Shown: positions 43,172-53,768, counted from the stretch's first letter. The stretch is 64,000 nucleotides of DNA from Peribacillus muralis (GCF_001439925.1 NZ_LMBV01000004.1:1-64000), one strand, 5' to 3'. Notes: generated from the sequence alone by a model not told the origin. Numbers and translations are program-made.

Positions 43172-44122
43172 TTAATCTAGCTTTTCTTCCATATACACAC
43201 CAATTTTGCGGAACTTATCAAAACGTTGTTGGCGTATCATGCCATTATCTAGAGACCCAAGTTCTTGCAATGCTTTTCGTAAAGATGCTTTGATATACTG
43301 CGATTGAAGAGGGAGATCAATATGTGCTCCTCCAACAGGTTCTTTTATAATTTCATCAATTACCCCTAGTTCCAACAAGTCCTTAGCCGATATTTTCAAT
43401 ACTTCAGCTGCGCGTTTTGCTTGCGTGGCGTCCTTCCATAACAATGCTGCTGCTCCTTCAGGCGATATAACCGAATAAAATGTGTTTTCTAGCATGAAGA
43501 TTCGATTGCCAATACCTAAGGCCAACGCGCCACCACTCCCACCTTCTCCGATTACAATACAGATGATAGGAACTCCAAAGCTAGCCATTTCTCGAAGGTT
43601 GCGGGCAATAGCTTCGGATTGTCCTCGTTCTTCAGCTTCACGACCTGGGAACGCTCCAGGCGTGTTAATAAATGTTACGATGGGTCGATTGAATTTATTG
43701 GCTTGTTGCATTATTCTTAGAGCTTTTCTGTAGCCTTCTGGTTGTGACATGCCAAAGCGGCGATAGATATTATCTTTTGTATTTTTCCCTTTTTGATTTC
43801 CTATTATGGTTATGGGCACTCCCTCAAAGGTAGCTATACCTGAAACTAGAGCAGGGTCATCCCCATAAAGTCTGTCACCATGTAGTTCAATGAAGTCTTC
43901 GAAAATATGATGGATAAAATCTAAGGTAGTAGGACGCTGTTGAATTCTGGATAGTTTAATTTTATCCCATATGTCCATATTCTCATGAAGATGACTTTTG
44001 ATTTCATTCGCTTTTTGCTCAAGATTTTTTAATACTTCCATAAGGTCAAGTTCATGTTTTAAAGACATTTCTCTCAGTTCAACAATATGGTTTTCTAGTT
44101 TTTTTAACTCTTGAAAATTCAC
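43172..44122 (-). CDS. accA: Acetyl-CoA carboxylase carboxyltransferase, alpha subunit
   Basis: With AccD transfers the carboxyl group from biotin to acetyl-CoA. The 316 residues show [58 protein letters not shown] and [13 protein letters not shown], all in family order, with an N-terminal coiled helix. Its start overlaps the accD stop (ATGA). Several positions differ from the usual Bacillus AccA (GHQKG to GNQKG, DTPGAYPG to NTPGAFPG), which suggests a divergent paralogue. accB and accC are absent. Confidence 0.9.
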   Translation of the reverse strand: MNFQELKKLENHIVELREMSLKHELDLMEVLKNLEQKANEIKSHLHENMDIWDKIKLSRIQQRPTTLDFIHHIFEDFIELHGDRLYGDDPALVSGIATFEGVPITIIGNQKGKNTKDNIYRRFGMSQPEGYRKALRIMQQANKFNRPIVTFINTPGAFPGREAEERGQSEAIARNLREMASFGVPIICIVIGEGGSGGALALGIGNRIFMLENTFYSVISPEGAAALLWKDATQAKRAAEVLKISAKDLLELGVIDEIIKEPVGGAHIDLPLQSQYIKASLRKALQELGSLDNGMIRQQRFDKFRKIGVYMEEKLD

Positions 44123-44934
44123 CGTTCAAGACACTCCCTAAAATTGAGATGATGAATTTTTAGAATGGTTGTTAATGAGTGTTTTAGTTCCCTCCTATTT
44201 ACAACCATATCCAGTTGACCGTGTTCCAATAAAAACTCAGAGGTTTGGAAATTTTCAGGGAGTTCTTCTCGTATCGTCTGTTCAATAATACGTCTACCTG
44301 CAAAGCCAATTAAGGCTTGTGGTTCAGCAATATTGATATCGCCTAATGACGCGAAACTAGCAGAAACGCCACCTGTTGTTGGGTTCGTTAAAACGGATAC
44401 GAAAAGAATTTTTTCGTAGTTTAGTTTTTCTAAAGCACCACTCGTTTTTGCCATCTGCATGAGACTAAGAATTCCTTCCTGCATGCGGGCTCCACCGCTT
44501 GCTGAAAAGAATATAAATGGTTTTCGTGTTTTTAATGACTCCTCAATGGCTCTTGTGATTATTTCTCCAACCGCTGATCCCATGCTGCCCATACGGAAGC
44601 GAGAATCCATGACACCAATTACAACCGGATAGCCGCCTATGGAAGCTTCCCCAGCAATAACAGCATCATTTAATGAAGTCTTTTTTTTATCCGAAACTAC
44701 TTTATCTTTATATTCAGGGAAGTTTAACGGGTCAACGGAGGTTAAACATGTATTGAATTCCGAAAAAGACTTACGATCGGTAATCATTTTGATGCGGTCA
44801 TAAGCTGTAATCGGGTAGTGATATTGGCACCTAGGACAAACATTCCACTCTCTTTTCATGAGAGACTCATCATAAATTTCCCCACACGATTTACAAGTAA
44901 AAGGGTTCGATTCTATTTTTGGTTGTATCTTCAT
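44119..44934 (-). CDS. accD: Acetyl-CoA carboxylase carboxyltransferase, beta subunit
   Basis: Partner of AccA. The 271 residues begin with a zinc ribbon (CKSCGEIY and CPRCQYHY supply four cysteines), then [37 protein letters not shown] and [18 protein letters not shown], the oxyanion/CoA signature. ATG 44934 is five bases behind AGGAGG; TTG 44937 is closer still and less likely. The pair overlaps by four bases, so it is translationally coupled. No FapR-like operator is visible upstream. Confidence 0.91.
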   Translation of the reverse strand: MKIQPKIESNPFTCKSCGEIYDESLMKREWNVCPRCQYHYPITAYDRIKMITDRKSFSEFNTCLTSVDPLNFPEYKDKVVSDKKKTSLNDAVIAGEASIGGYPVVIGVMDSRFRMGSMGSAVGEIITRAIEESLKTRKPFIFFSASGGARMQEGILSLMQMAKTSGALEKLNYEKILFVSVLTNPTTGGVSASFASLGDINIAEPQALIGFAGRRIIEQTIREELPENFQTSEFLLEHGQLDMVVNRRELKHSLTTILKIHHLNFRECLER

Positions 44935-45711
44935 CAATCCTCCTGTAACAGGTTACGTTTATTTTAATTAAGGAGCGTAATACTTTTATATAACTTTATT
45001 AAAATCATAAATAAAAATAGAGAATGAGATTTATTTTAATTGGAGCTTTATTATGATTTTACTTTTTCCTGTATGAATACATATACAGGAGAATTAAAAA
45101 AGATGAATGAATCAAAAACACAGGATAAAAAGGACGGGTATAACATAGGCTTGTATTTGTAAAATTTCTTTTTCCTTTCAAAAGTGGATAAAGTCATCAT
45201 ATGCAATTACTTATGTAATTGAATGGACTACAAGGTTCATTACAATAAATGGACAAGTGTAACTTGTGGTAATTCGCTAAATAAATTGACTGATAAAGTC
45301 GGTGAATATATGTTAGTACATCAGCACTTAAAGGTATCCTTCCTTATGTAGTTATGTTGTAACATTAAATGATTCAGGATTCGCAATATGAGTGTCTTCT
45401 TAATATTGACGTTTTATTGCCTTGTGTTTTCAGAAATGTACTGGATCTATTTCCTCTACATCCTATAATTGGGGCTAACGTTATGGGTTGCTTGTTTCTG
45501 TCGTATTTTCTAGGATGAGATTATTAGGTGCCATTTTGGACAAAGAGAATAAAATGTTAGAAAAAAGGGTCAACTTTTTTTGATTAAGCCTTAGACATCG
45601 CACATAATGGTCTTATGCTCATATTGAATTCATGCGAGCCATAAAAAAGTATTTAATAAAATAAAATTAGAAAATGTAATTATTTCTTAAAAGAAAGAAG
45701 TGAGTTTACTA
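44935..45711. other. Long AT-rich interval without genes
   Basis: About 775 bp between accD and the FAH-family gene with many stops in all frames. A 19-codon frame (ATG 45102) and an isolated promoter-like pair TTGACT-N17-TATGTT (45286-45314) are the only things seen; neither leads to a gene. It may hold decayed sequence. Confidence 0.5.
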
Positions 45712-46341
45712 ATGAAAGATATTAAAAATATCTATTGTGTAGGTCGAAACTATGAGATGCATGCAAAAGAATTAAATAATGAAGTGCCGACTTCTCCTTT
45801 TTTATTTTCAAAGCCAACTCATTCGCTTGTAGAAGCAAATGGTCAGTTCATTACCTTGCCAAATGATCAGGGTACCATTCATTATGAAACAGAACTTGTC
45901 ATACATATAGCGAAGCAGTACGAAACAGGAATGAAAGTGGATGATATAGTAGATGCTATCGCCGTTGGTTTGGATTTGACACTTAGAGATGTGCAAGCGC
46001 AGCTAAAATTGAAACAGCATCCGTGGCTTTTGGCTAAAGGATTTAAAAATTCAGCTGTTGTGAGTACGTTTATTCCGTTTCCGGGCGTCGAAGCATGTAA
46101 ACAATCAGATTTTTCTCTAATTAAAAACGGAGAGCTTGTACAAGTCGGAAATATTAAAGACTTACTTTTTGATTTGCAAACAATTATAGAATTTACAGGT
46201 GAGCATTTTGGACTAGGAAAAGGAGATATTATTTTTACCGGTACTCCTAGCGGCGTTGGTCCTCTTTCAGATCAAGACAAGCTTTCACTAATATGGGGTG
46301 GAAAGGAAATTGGCTCCTGTTCAGTGACACTGCATTCCTGA
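45712..46341 (+). CDS. Fumarylacetoacetate hydrolase-family protein
   Basis: Metal-dependent hydrolase/decarboxylase of the FAH fold, 209 residues. Landmarks: IYCVGRNYEMHAKEL, FSKPTHSLV, IHYETELVIHI (metal-site Glu residues), LTLRDVQAQLK and IIFTGTPSGVGPL. ATG 45712 lies eight bases after the purine run AAAGAAAGAAGTGAG; the GTG at 45700 is inside it. Members act as fumarylpyruvate hydrolase, acylpyruvase or oxaloacetate decarboxylase; nothing nearby fixes the substrate. Confidence 0.85.
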   Translation: MKDIKNIYCVGRNYEMHAKELNNEVPTSPFLFSKPTHSLVEANGQFITLPNDQGTIHYETELVIHIAKQYETGMKVDDIVDAIAVGLDLTLRDVQAQLKLKQHPWLLAKGFKNSAVVSTFIPFPGVEACKQSDFSLIKNGELVQVGNIKDLLFDLQTIIEFTGEHFGLGKGDIIFTGTPSGVGPLSDQDKLSLIWGGKEIGSCSVTLHS

Positions 46342-46387
46342 AAAAGAGCAGTCAAATATTTACTTTACGTAATTTTAGGTATAACAA

Positions 46388-46414
46388 AAAAGTTTCAAAA
46401 GTTTCAAAAGTTTC
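46388..46414 (+). repeat. 9-bp tandem repeat
   Basis: Three perfect copies of AAAAGTTTC just after the FAH-family gene, in non-coding DNA. Confidence 0.7.
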
Positions 46415-46526
46415 ATCGTGTCTTAGTCTGAGAATTCACGCAATAGTGGTAACAGCCAGCGGAAGGTATCCTTCCTTAAAGCTTTATTAGTAAAATGATA
46501 CAACCGAATAAAATGTACATTTTTTG

Positions 46527-46552
46527 GCGCGGATGCATGTTCCGCGCTTTTT
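46527..46552 (+). terminator. Terminator before the galactoside operon
   Basis: GCGCGG/CCGCGC stem with a 9-base loop followed by TTTTT. Confidence 0.8.
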
Positions 46553-46655
46553 AATTTGTATATAACTTATTTAAGTAAAATAAAAAATGTAAAATAAAAT
46601 AAAATTTTAGTAAAAATTTACTTGTAATTTTCTTGCTTATATTTTATTGTTAATT

Positions 46656-46670
46656 TTGTAAACGGTTTCA
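46656..46670. promoter_or_regulatory. cre box (or LacI-type operator) of the galactoside operon
   Basis: TTGTAAACGGTTTCA fits WTGNAANCGNWNNCW fully and lies 41 bp before the binding-protein start. Possible promoter elements TTGTAA (46623) and TATTGT lie just upstream, so a bound protein would block transcription. Confidence 0.7.
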
Positions 46671-46710
46671 AATTTTCTGCATCTTTTTATCAAGAATTGG
46701 GGGGTACACG

Positions 46711-47988
46711 ATGAAAAAGGTTAAAGTAATGAGTTTGATCAGTATAGTTCTTATCATCAGCATGCTCGCTGCTTGCTCGGGAGGTTCTTCTGAGAAGACA
46801 AGTAAGGATGATAAGAAATTAACGGCTTGGGCTTGGAATATTAACGTGCCGGTACTTGAAGCAGCGGCTGAGCGCTTCAAAAAAGAAAATCCTGGTTTCG
46901 AACTGGAAGTTATCGAAATCGGGAGGGAAGATGTTTATTCAAAACTAACGACAGGCCTCCAGGCGGGTGGACAAGGTCTACCTGATATCGTTCTTGTAGA
47001 AGATGATCGCATTCAAGGATATGCTGAATCTTATCCTAAAGCATTCTTAGATTTATCTAAATACGGTTTTGATGAGCATAAAGATAAATTTCCAGCAAGT
47101 AAAACGGATCTATTAACGGTGAATAACAAAGTTGTAGGCTTCCCATTTGACGGCGGCCCGACAGGCGTCTTTTACCGCTCTGATATTTTCGAAGAAGCTG
47201 GCGTAAAAGCGGAAGACATTCAAACTTGGGATCAATTTGTTGAAGCAGGTAAAGCCATTAAAGAGAAAACAGGCAAACCGATGCTTGGACTGGATTTAAA
47301 CAATGATGACGGTCTTTATCGCATGATGATGAATCAGCAGGGTTCCCTTTATTTCGATGAAAAAGATGAACTTACTTTATCTTCACAAGAATCAATGAAT
47401 GCTGCAAAGGTCATCAAGCAGCTTAAAGATGAAGGCTTAGTGAAGAATACTGTAGGCTGGGATGCTTGGATCAGTGCGATGGTAAGCGGCGAGGTTGCAA
47501 CCGCTCCATCCGGCGCATGGCTCACAGGTTCAATCACAGGACAAGGTAAAGATACATCAGGCAAGTGGGGCGTGATACCTTTCCCGGCATTTGAAGAAGG
47601 TGGAAACCGTGCTTCTAATTTAGGTGGCAGCAACTACGTCATCATGAATTCCACAGATAAGAAACAAGAGGCGTATGACTTCCTTGAATTCTTCTCTACT
47701 GATGAAGAAACACAGCTTGAAGCAATGAAAGGTGGATTATTCCCGACTCTGAATACGATTTATGATGAGCCGATATTCACTGAAAAGCAGGAGTTCTTCT
47801 CTGGGCAGCCAATCTGGAGCACGTTCACAGCGCAAATGGATAGCATTCCATCTGTTAACTATACAGGTAACTATTCACTGGCAATGGATGAATCGATTAA
47901 AGCGCAGTCTGAATCCGTAAGCGGCAAGAAAACGATGAAAGAAGCTTACAAGGCAGCTGAAAAACGATTGGAAAACCGAATTAAATAA
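46711..47988 (+). CDS. ABC transporter sugar-binding lipoprotein
   Basis: Extracellular solute-binding protein of family 1 anchored by a lipid. The 425 residues start with a lipoprotein signal peptide (SLISIVLIISMLAACSGG; the lipobox LAAC gives Cys22). The mature part has GLPDIVLVEDDRIQGY, FPFDGGPTGVFYRSDIFEEAG and GGSNYVIMNSTDKK, as in MalE/galacto-oligosaccharide binders. GGGGGG precedes ATG 46711. First gene of an operon with three galactosidase families, so galactosides (galactan oligomers, raffinose type) are the likely ligand. Confidence 0.9.
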   Translation: MKKVKVMSLISIVLIISMLAACSGGSSEKTSKDDKKLTAWAWNINVPVLEAAAERFKKENPGFELEVIEIGREDVYSKLTTGLQAGGQGLPDIVLVEDDRIQGYAESYPKAFLDLSKYGFDEHKDKFPASKTDLLTVNNKVVGFPFDGGPTGVFYRSDIFEEAGVKAEDIQTWDQFVEAGKAIKEKTGKPMLGLDLNNDDGLYRMMMNQQGSLYFDEKDELTLSSQESMNAAKVIKQLKDEGLVKNTVGWDAWISAMVSGEVATAPSGAWLTGSITGQGKDTSGKWGVIPFPAFEEGGNRASNLGGSNYVIMNSTDKKQEAYDFLEFFSTDEETQLEAMKGGLFPTLNTIYDEPIFTEKQEFFSGQPIWSTFTAQMDSIPSVNYTGNYSLAMDESIKAQSESVSGKKTMKEAYKAAEKRLENRIK

Positions 47989-48004
47989 CATGGAAAAATG
48001 AAAA

Positions 48005-48034
48005 GAAAGGGTCTGAATCTCATTCAGCCCTTTC
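48005..48034 (+). terminator. Intercistronic hairpin after the binding-protein gene
   Basis: GAAAGGG-CTGAAT/ATTCAG-CCCTTTC stem with one bulged T and a CTC loop, without a good T run. Such hairpins after binding-protein genes usually stabilise the first part of the transcript and lower the distal part. Confidence 0.6.
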
Positions 48035-48056
48035 CTAATTTAAGGTGGGATATTGC

Positions 48057-48908
48057 ATGAGTCAAACACGTATAATTCCTTATTTGTTCATCGCCCCTGC
48101 AGTTATACTCTTTTTAGTTTTTACTGCATATCCGATTTTTTCTTCTCTTTTATTAAGCTTTCAAACCTTCGAGGCAGGGGAATACAGCTTTACTGGATTC
48201 GATAATTACGTCACATTATTCCATGATGAGATTTTCCATAAAGCCTTAATGAACACGTTTATCATTTTTATCGTTCAGGTACCGATCATGCTTATTCTCG
48301 CGCTTGTGCTTTCAAGTGTTTTGAACAGCGGATTGCTCCGCTTAAAAGGGTTTTTCAGGGTATCATTTTTCCTGCCTACCGTAACATCACTTGTTGCCTA
48401 TTCCATCCTTTTCTCCATCATGCTTCAGGAGGAAGGAATCATCAATACGGTGATTGGATTTTTAGGGATTGAAGCAATCCCGTGGCTGTCAGATAGCTTC
48501 TGGGCAAAAGCTTCCATCATCCTTGCGATGACATGGAGATGGACCGGATACAACATGGTCATTTTCTTGGCAGCTCTTCAAAATATTTCAAACGATATGT
48601 ATGAAGCTGCTTCATTGGATGGTGCAGGGAAAATAAGACAGTTTTTCTCCATCACCATTCCTCAGCTGAAACCGGTTATTTTGTTCGCTGGTACATTATC
48701 GACAATCGGAACGCTGCAGTTATTCGATGAACCATTCAACTTAACGAAGGGCGGCCCGGCTGATTCCACGATGACACTTGGCTTGTACATCTATCAAAAC
48801 GGATTCGAATTCTTCCAATTCGGCTACGCCTCAGCCATTGCATATATCGTTGTTGTATTAGTAGGCATCCTAACGTTCATTCAATTTAAAGTGGCAGGTG
48901 ATAGATAA
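48057..48908 (+). CDS. ABC sugar transporter permease 1
   Basis: MalF/UgpA-type inner membrane permease, 283 residues, six membrane segments beginning IIPYLFIAPAVILFLVF. The EAA loop reads YEAASLDGAGKIRQFFSITIPQLKP, split here as EAASLDGAG and FFSITIPQL, and would contact the ATPase. ATG 48057 is eight bases after AAGGTGG; GTG 48045 lies in that site. No ATPase gene is in the operon, so a shared MsmX-type ATPase is expected. Confidence 0.9.
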   Translation: MSQTRIIPYLFIAPAVILFLVFTAYPIFSSLLLSFQTFEAGEYSFTGFDNYVTLFHDEIFHKALMNTFIIFIVQVPIMLILALVLSSVLNSGLLRLKGFFRVSFFLPTVTSLVAYSILFSIMLQEEGIINTVIGFLGIEAIPWLSDSFWAKASIILAMTWRWTGYNMVIFLAALQNISNDMYEAASLDGAGKIRQFFSITIPQLKPVILFAGTLSTIGTLQLFDEPFNLTKGGPADSTMTLGLYIYQNGFEFFQFGYASAIAYIVVVLVGILTFIQFKVAGDR

Positions 48909-49789
48909 TGGAAGCTAAAACGAGCAACCGGATTGAACCGAATTTCCATAAGGATACAAAGGTGACACGAAACAAAAAAATACCGCAAAAGCTTGGCATG
49001 TACAGTATATTGATGATTTTTTTAATCATCTCGATTTTTCCATTTTATTGGATGTTTATCGGCGCTACAAACGACAGCGGAAAGATGTTCACGAATCCTC
49101 CGACACTAACGCCTGGCGATCAGTTTATGAAAAACTTTCAAAACTTGAACGAATCAATTAATATTCCACAAGTTATGTTTAATTCCCTGTTTGTATCGCT
49201 TATATACGTAGTTGCAGCGCTCGCCGTTTGTTCGCTTGCTGCCTACGCTTTTGCGAAATATGAATTCAAGGGCAGAAATTTTATCTTTACGGCTTTTTTG
49301 CTATCGATGATGATCCCTTATCAGGCAACGCTGATTCCGCTTTTCAGAATGATGTCTGAGCTGAACTTGCTGAATACGTATTTTGCAGTTATTGCACCAC
49401 AGCTTTGCTATCCATTTGCCATTTTTTTGTTAAGGCAAAACTTCCTTGCGTTTCCGACAGAGCTGATTGAAGCAGCACGTCTTGACGGAGCAGGAGAACT
49501 GAAGATCTTCCTACAAGTTGTAGCGCCATCCATGCGCCCGGCACTTGCCGCAGCATCGATTTTCTTGTTCATGACGCAGTGGAACAGTTTCATGTGGCCG
49601 CTTGTTGTATTAAATGATGCAAGCATGTACACGTTCCCAGTTGCTCTTTCAAGCTTAATGGGTCTTTCATATATCGATTACGGTCAAGTCATGATGGGTG
49701 TGTCCATTGCGACAATCCCAATCATTATCTTCTTCTTAATACTGCAGAAGCAATTTATATCAGGCATGCTCGGCAGTGCAGTGAAATAG
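48908..49789 (+). CDS. ABC sugar transporter permease 2
   Basis: MalG-type permease, 293 residues, six membrane segments after a basic N-terminus of about 30 residues. The EAA loop is EAARLDGAGELKIFLQVVAP. Its ATG shares the last A of the preceding TAA stop codon, so translation is coupled with permease 1. Confidence 0.91.
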   Translation: MEAKTSNRIEPNFHKDTKVTRNKKIPQKLGMYSILMIFLIISIFPFYWMFIGATNDSGKMFTNPPTLTPGDQFMKNFQNLNESINIPQVMFNSLFVSLIYVVAALAVCSLAAYAFAKYEFKGRNFIFTAFLLSMMIPYQATLIPLFRMMSELNLLNTYFAVIAPQLCYPFAIFLLRQNFLAFPTELIEAARLDGAGELKIFLQVVAPSMRPALAAASIFLFMTQWNSFMWPLVVLNDASMYTFPVALSSLMGLSYIDYGQVMMGVSIATIPIIIFFLILQKQFISGMLGSAVK

Positions 49790-49800
49790 GGGTGGGAACT

Positions 49801-51522
49801 ATGCTGAAGACTAAGGGGAACCAATTTTATTTACATGATGAGCCGTTTCAGATTTTATCAGGCAGCATCCATTACTTCCGGGTCGTACCTGAGTACTGGG
49901 AGGATCGGCTGTTGAAATTGAAGCAGCTCGGTTTGAACACGGTCGAAACGTATATACCTTGGAATGTTCATGAGCCGAGTAAAGGTGAATTCAACTTCGA
50001 GGGTTTGGCGGACCTGGAAAGCTTTATAAAAAAAGCCGAAGAATTACAGTTGTACGTCATCCTCAGGCCGGCTCCATACATTTGTGCAGAATGGGAGTTT
50101 GGTGGATTTCCAGGATGGCTTCTGAAGGAGCAGGGAATGGCGCTCCGCAGTTCGGATCCCGCTTTTTTTGAGCATCTGCGCGCATATTTTAACATCTTGC
50201 TACCGAAAATTGTGCCGCATCTAACCTCAAACGGCGGACCTGTTATCGCCGTTCAAGTTGAGAATGAATATGGCGCTTACGGGAATGATTTTGCCTATTT
50301 AGAAGCTTCAGCAGAGCTTTTTAAACAGTATGGAATTGATGTACTGTTATTCACCTCAGACGGACCTGAGTTCATGGAGCATGGCTCCATGAAGGACGCA
50401 GTAACAACCTTGAACTTCGGCTCCCGCTCTGAGGAAGCTTTTGCATCACTCGACATGTACCGACCGGATTCTCCAAAAATGTGTGCGGAATTCTGGATTG
50501 GCTGGTTCGATCATTGGGGTGGAAAGCATCATACGCGTGAGGCTGCCGAAGTGGCGGAGGAATATGAAAAAATGGTGGCTCTAGGTGCTTCCGTTAACTT
50601 TTATATGTTTCACGGCGGAACGAATTTCGGGTACATGAACGGGGCGAATCATTATGAGTTTTACACTCCTACCATTACTAGTTACGATTACGACGCGCTT
50701 TTGACAGAGTGGGGTGATCCGACTGAGAAATACGTTGCAATTAAACGAGTGCTCTCAAAATATAAGGACGTTCCATATGCAAATCCGCTTCCATCTGAAA
50801 AGAAACGGTATGGAGCCGTGGAGATGAAAACCGAAATGAGTGTGTTCGATTTTCTGAAACAAAAAACCGCGAAAACGCTCATTGCTCCGAAATCAATGGA
50901 AGAACTGAATCAGAACTACGGCTATATCCTTTACAAGACAACCATTACAAAACAAGGCGAGCTTGACATGGATATTACGCCAATTCGCGATAGAGCGTTT
51001 ATATACATAAATGGAAAGCTGGAACGCACCATATACCGCAATGATGCGGAAAAGACCATTAAGCTACCATTCAATGAAAAGGAAAACATCCTTGAAATCT
51101 TTATTGAAAATATGGGCCGTGTCAATTACGGCAAGCATTTAAAAGACAGGAAAGGCATCATTGATAACCTTTGGATAGGCAACCAATACTGGTTTCATTG
51201 GGAAGTGTATCAGATTGATCCCGATGCGGAAGCCGTGTCGTTCATTGAAGGAAAAGATGATCGCTTTCCCCGCTTTTATAAAGGTGAATTCACAATTGAA
51301 GATGCTGCAGATACTTTTGTCGATCTTGAAGGGTGGACGAAAGGTAACGTGTGGGTGAACGGCTTTAACCTAGGTCGTTACTGGGTAACGGAGGGACCTC
51401 AAAAACGTCTTTACTTGCCGGGACCGCTTTTGAAAAAAGGAAAGAACGAACTATTGCTTATCGAGCTTGAAGGAACAGGTTCACATTCCATTACGCTTAC
51501 AAATGAACCGAATATTGGCTAA
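49801..51522 (+). CDS. Beta-galactosidase, GH35
   Basis: Intracellular exo-beta-galactosidase (no signal peptide), 573 residues. The GH35 core shows GSIHYFRVVPEYWEDRL, YIPWNVHEP, GGFPGWLL, the acid/base Glu156 in VQVENEYGAYG and the nucleophile region CAEFWIGWFDHWG. A jelly-roll domain fills the last 200 residues. ATG 49801 follows GGGGTGGG, 11 bp after permease 2. It would remove terminal beta-galactose from imported oligomers. Confidence 0.93.
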   Translation: MLKTKGNQFYLHDEPFQILSGSIHYFRVVPEYWEDRLLKLKQLGLNTVETYIPWNVHEPSKGEFNFEGLADLESFIKKAEELQLYVILRPAPYICAEWEFGGFPGWLLKEQGMALRSSDPAFFEHLRAYFNILLPKIVPHLTSNGGPVIAVQVENEYGAYGNDFAYLEASAELFKQYGIDVLLFTSDGPEFMEHGSMKDAVTTLNFGSRSEEAFASLDMYRPDSPKMCAEFWIGWFDHWGGKHHTREAAEVAEEYEKMVALGASVNFYMFHGGTNFGYMNGANHYEFYTPTITSYDYDALLTEWGDPTEKYVAIKRVLSKYKDVPYANPLPSEKKRYGAVEMKTEMSVFDFLKQKTAKTLIAPKSMEELNQNYGYILYKTTITKQGELDMDITPIRDRAFIYINGKLERTIYRNDAEKTIKLPFNEKENILEIFIENMGRVNYGKHLKDRKGIIDNLWIGNQYWFHWEVYQIDPDAEAVSFIEGKDDRFPRFYKGEFTIEDAADTFVDLEGWTKGNVWVNGFNLGRYWVTEGPQKRLYLPGPLLKKGKNELLLIELEGTGSHSITLTNEPNIG

Positions 51523-51536
51523 AGGAGCTTGCTGCG

Positions 51537-53768
51537 ATGCCTATTTTCATTAATAAAGAGAACAACCAATTCCACCTAACGAACAAAACGGTCAGCTATA
51601 TCTTTCATGTCATGAAAAACGGTGAGCTTGGCCAGCTGTACTACGGAAAAAAATTGAACCATCGGCCCGATTTCTCTCATTTTGCCGCCTACCATATTCC
51701 GACTGCTGCAAGCTGCCATGGTGAAAAGACCGATCCTGCCTTTTCACTTGAAACCATTTGTCAAGAATATCCTGTTTACGGAACAAGTGATTTCAGAGAA
51801 CCGGCAATTTCCCTGCGGCATCCAAATGGAAGCTCTGTCGGCAAGTTTGAATATGAAGGCTTTGAAGTGATAGATGGAAAAGAGCGTATCCCGGGCCTGC
51901 CGTCCACGTTTGCCAATGCTGGTGAAGCAAGCACTCTCATCATTGTCTTTTTTGATAAACTAAGAGATTTAAAGCTGAAACTCTTTTATACCATTTTTGA
52001 GAATACCGCTTGCATTACACGTCATGCCAGCCTGGAAAACGAGGGAGAGCATCCAGTCGACATCGAACGAATGATGAGTGTATCACTTGATCTTAGTGAT
52101 CATGATTTTACGATGGTCCATCTTGCCGGAGCATGGTCAAGGGAAAGACATGTGAAAGAACGAAAGCTTCAAACAGGCATTCAGTCGATATCGAGTATTC
52201 GCGGAGCGAGTTCGCATCACCATAACCCGTTTATGGCACTGAGACGTCCGCATACAACTGAAATGAGCGGGGAGGCCTACAGCTTTCATTTTGTATACAG
52301 CGGGAACTTTTTAGCGCAAGCTGAGGTCGATCATTATGATGCAGTGCGTATTCAAATGGGGATTCATCCGTTTCAATTTAACTGGCGTCTGGATCAGGGC
52401 GAAGCATTCCATACACCCGAGGTTGTCATGACGTACTCCGATCAGGGGCTGAATGGTCTTACACAGTCCACTCACACTCTTTTCAGAGAGCATCTCATAT
52501 CACCCGTGTGGCAAAAAAGAGAGCGTCCAGTGCTGATCAATAACTGGGAAGCTACTTATTTTGACTTTAATGCCGAAAAAATCGTCGCGATTGCAAAGCA
52601 GGCGAAGGAGCTTGGTGTTGAATTATTTGTTTTGGATGATGGCTGGTTTGGAAAACGGAATGATGATACATCATCATTAGGCGACTGGCTTGTTGACAAA
52701 AATAAATTGCCTGACGGAATCGACGCTTTGTCACAGTCGGTCCGTAACGCAGGGCTGAAGTTCGGTCTATGGTTTGAGCCTGAAATGATTTCTGAGAAAA
52801 GTGATTTATTTTCAAAGCATCCGGATTGGGTCATACATGATCCCGAGCGTCCAATTTCATACGGGCGCAATCAGTGGGTGCTCGATTACACAAGAGAAGA
52901 AGTAGTGGATTATATGTTTGAGAGAATTTCCTCCATTATTGAATCGGCAAAGCTCAGTTATATTAAATGGGATATGAACCGAAACATCACTGAAGCGTAT
53001 TCCGCAGTGCTAGGCCAGGATCGTCAAGGAGAACTTTTCCACAGATACATTCTTGGAGTGTATGACTTGTATGAAAGACTGACTTCGAAATACCCTGACG
53101 TCCTTTTTGAATCATGTGCAGGGGGCGGTGGCCGTTTCGATGCAGGAATGCTTTATTATGCACCTCAGGCTTGGGCAAGCGATGATACAGATGCAGTGGA
53201 ACGATTGAAGATTCAATACGGATCTTCCTTCGTCTATCCGATCTACAGCATCGGCTCGCATGTTTCCGATATTCCCAATCATCAGACACTGCGCAGAACA
53301 TCCTTAAAGGCACGCGCTGATACCGCATACTTCGGTACGTTCGGCTATGAGCTGGATCCAAACAAAATGTCTGAAGAAGAAAAAACAGAGGTGAAAAATC
53401 AGATTGAAACCTATAAAACGCATCGTTCCTTGATTAAAACTGGTGATTTTTACAGATTGATCAGCCCGTTCGCTTCTAATGAAACAGCCTGGATGGTCGT
53501 CTCAAAGGATCAAACTGAAGCATTTGCAGGCTGGTACCAAGTACTTGCCGCACCAAGTCCGAAAAAAATAAATGTGCTGAAGCTTGCAGGGCTTGATGCG
53601 TTCAGTACCTATCATGTGAACGGGTCCGATCAGGCATATGGCGGAGATGAATTGATGCAAAGAGGACTGCCGCTTCCGGTTGAGTACAACGGTGTGAACA
53701 AGAACCAGGCAGAGCGAGGCGGAGATTTCCAATCAAACGTATTTCACTTAACGAAAAAAGGAGATTGA
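51537..53768 (+). CDS. Alpha-galactosidase, GH36
   Basis: Releases alpha-linked galactose (raffinose, melibiose, galactomannan fragments). The 743 residues have the N-terminal beta-sandwich (1-325), then the catalytic barrel with DDGWFGKRNDD, KFGLWFEPEMI, the nucleophile Asp in YIKWDMNR, ESCAGGGGRFD and the acid/base Asp in WASDDTDA. AAGGAGC precedes ATG 51537, 14 bp after the GH35 stop. The length is typical of tetrameric bacterial GH36. Confidence 0.95.
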   Translation: MPIFINKENNQFHLTNKTVSYIFHVMKNGELGQLYYGKKLNHRPDFSHFAAYHIPTAASCHGEKTDPAFSLETICQEYPVYGTSDFREPAISLRHPNGSSVGKFEYEGFEVIDGKERIPGLPSTFANAGEASTLIIVFFDKLRDLKLKLFYTIFENTACITRHASLENEGEHPVDIERMMSVSLDLSDHDFTMVHLAGAWSRERHVKERKLQTGIQSISSIRGASSHHHNPFMALRRPHTTEMSGEAYSFHFVYSGNFLAQAEVDHYDAVRIQMGIHPFQFNWRLDQGEAFHTPEVVMTYSDQGLNGLTQSTHTLFREHLISPVWQKRERPVLINNWEATYFDFNAEKIVAIAKQAKELGVELFVLDDGWFGKRNDDTSSLGDWLVDKNKLPDGIDALSQSVRNAGLKFGLWFEPEMISEKSDLFSKHPDWVIHDPERPISYGRNQWVLDYTREEVVDYMFERISSIIESAKLSYIKWDMNRNITEAYSAVLGQDRQGELFHRYILGVYDLYERLTSKYPDVLFESCAGGGGRFDAGMLYYAPQAWASDDTDAVERLKIQYGSSFVYPIYSIGSHVSDIPNHQTLRRTSLKARADTAYFGTFGYELDPNKMSEEEKTEVKNQIETYKTHRSLIKTGDFYRLISPFASNETAWMVVSKDQTEAFAGWYQVLAAPSPKKINVLKLAGLDAFSTYHVNGSDQAYGGDELMQRGLPLPVEYNGVNKNQAERGGDFQSNVFHLTKKGD

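Noticed and set aside
45102-45161. 19-codon peptide gene
   Set aside because: Too short, and the possible AGGAG is about 11 bases away; no conservation can be judged.
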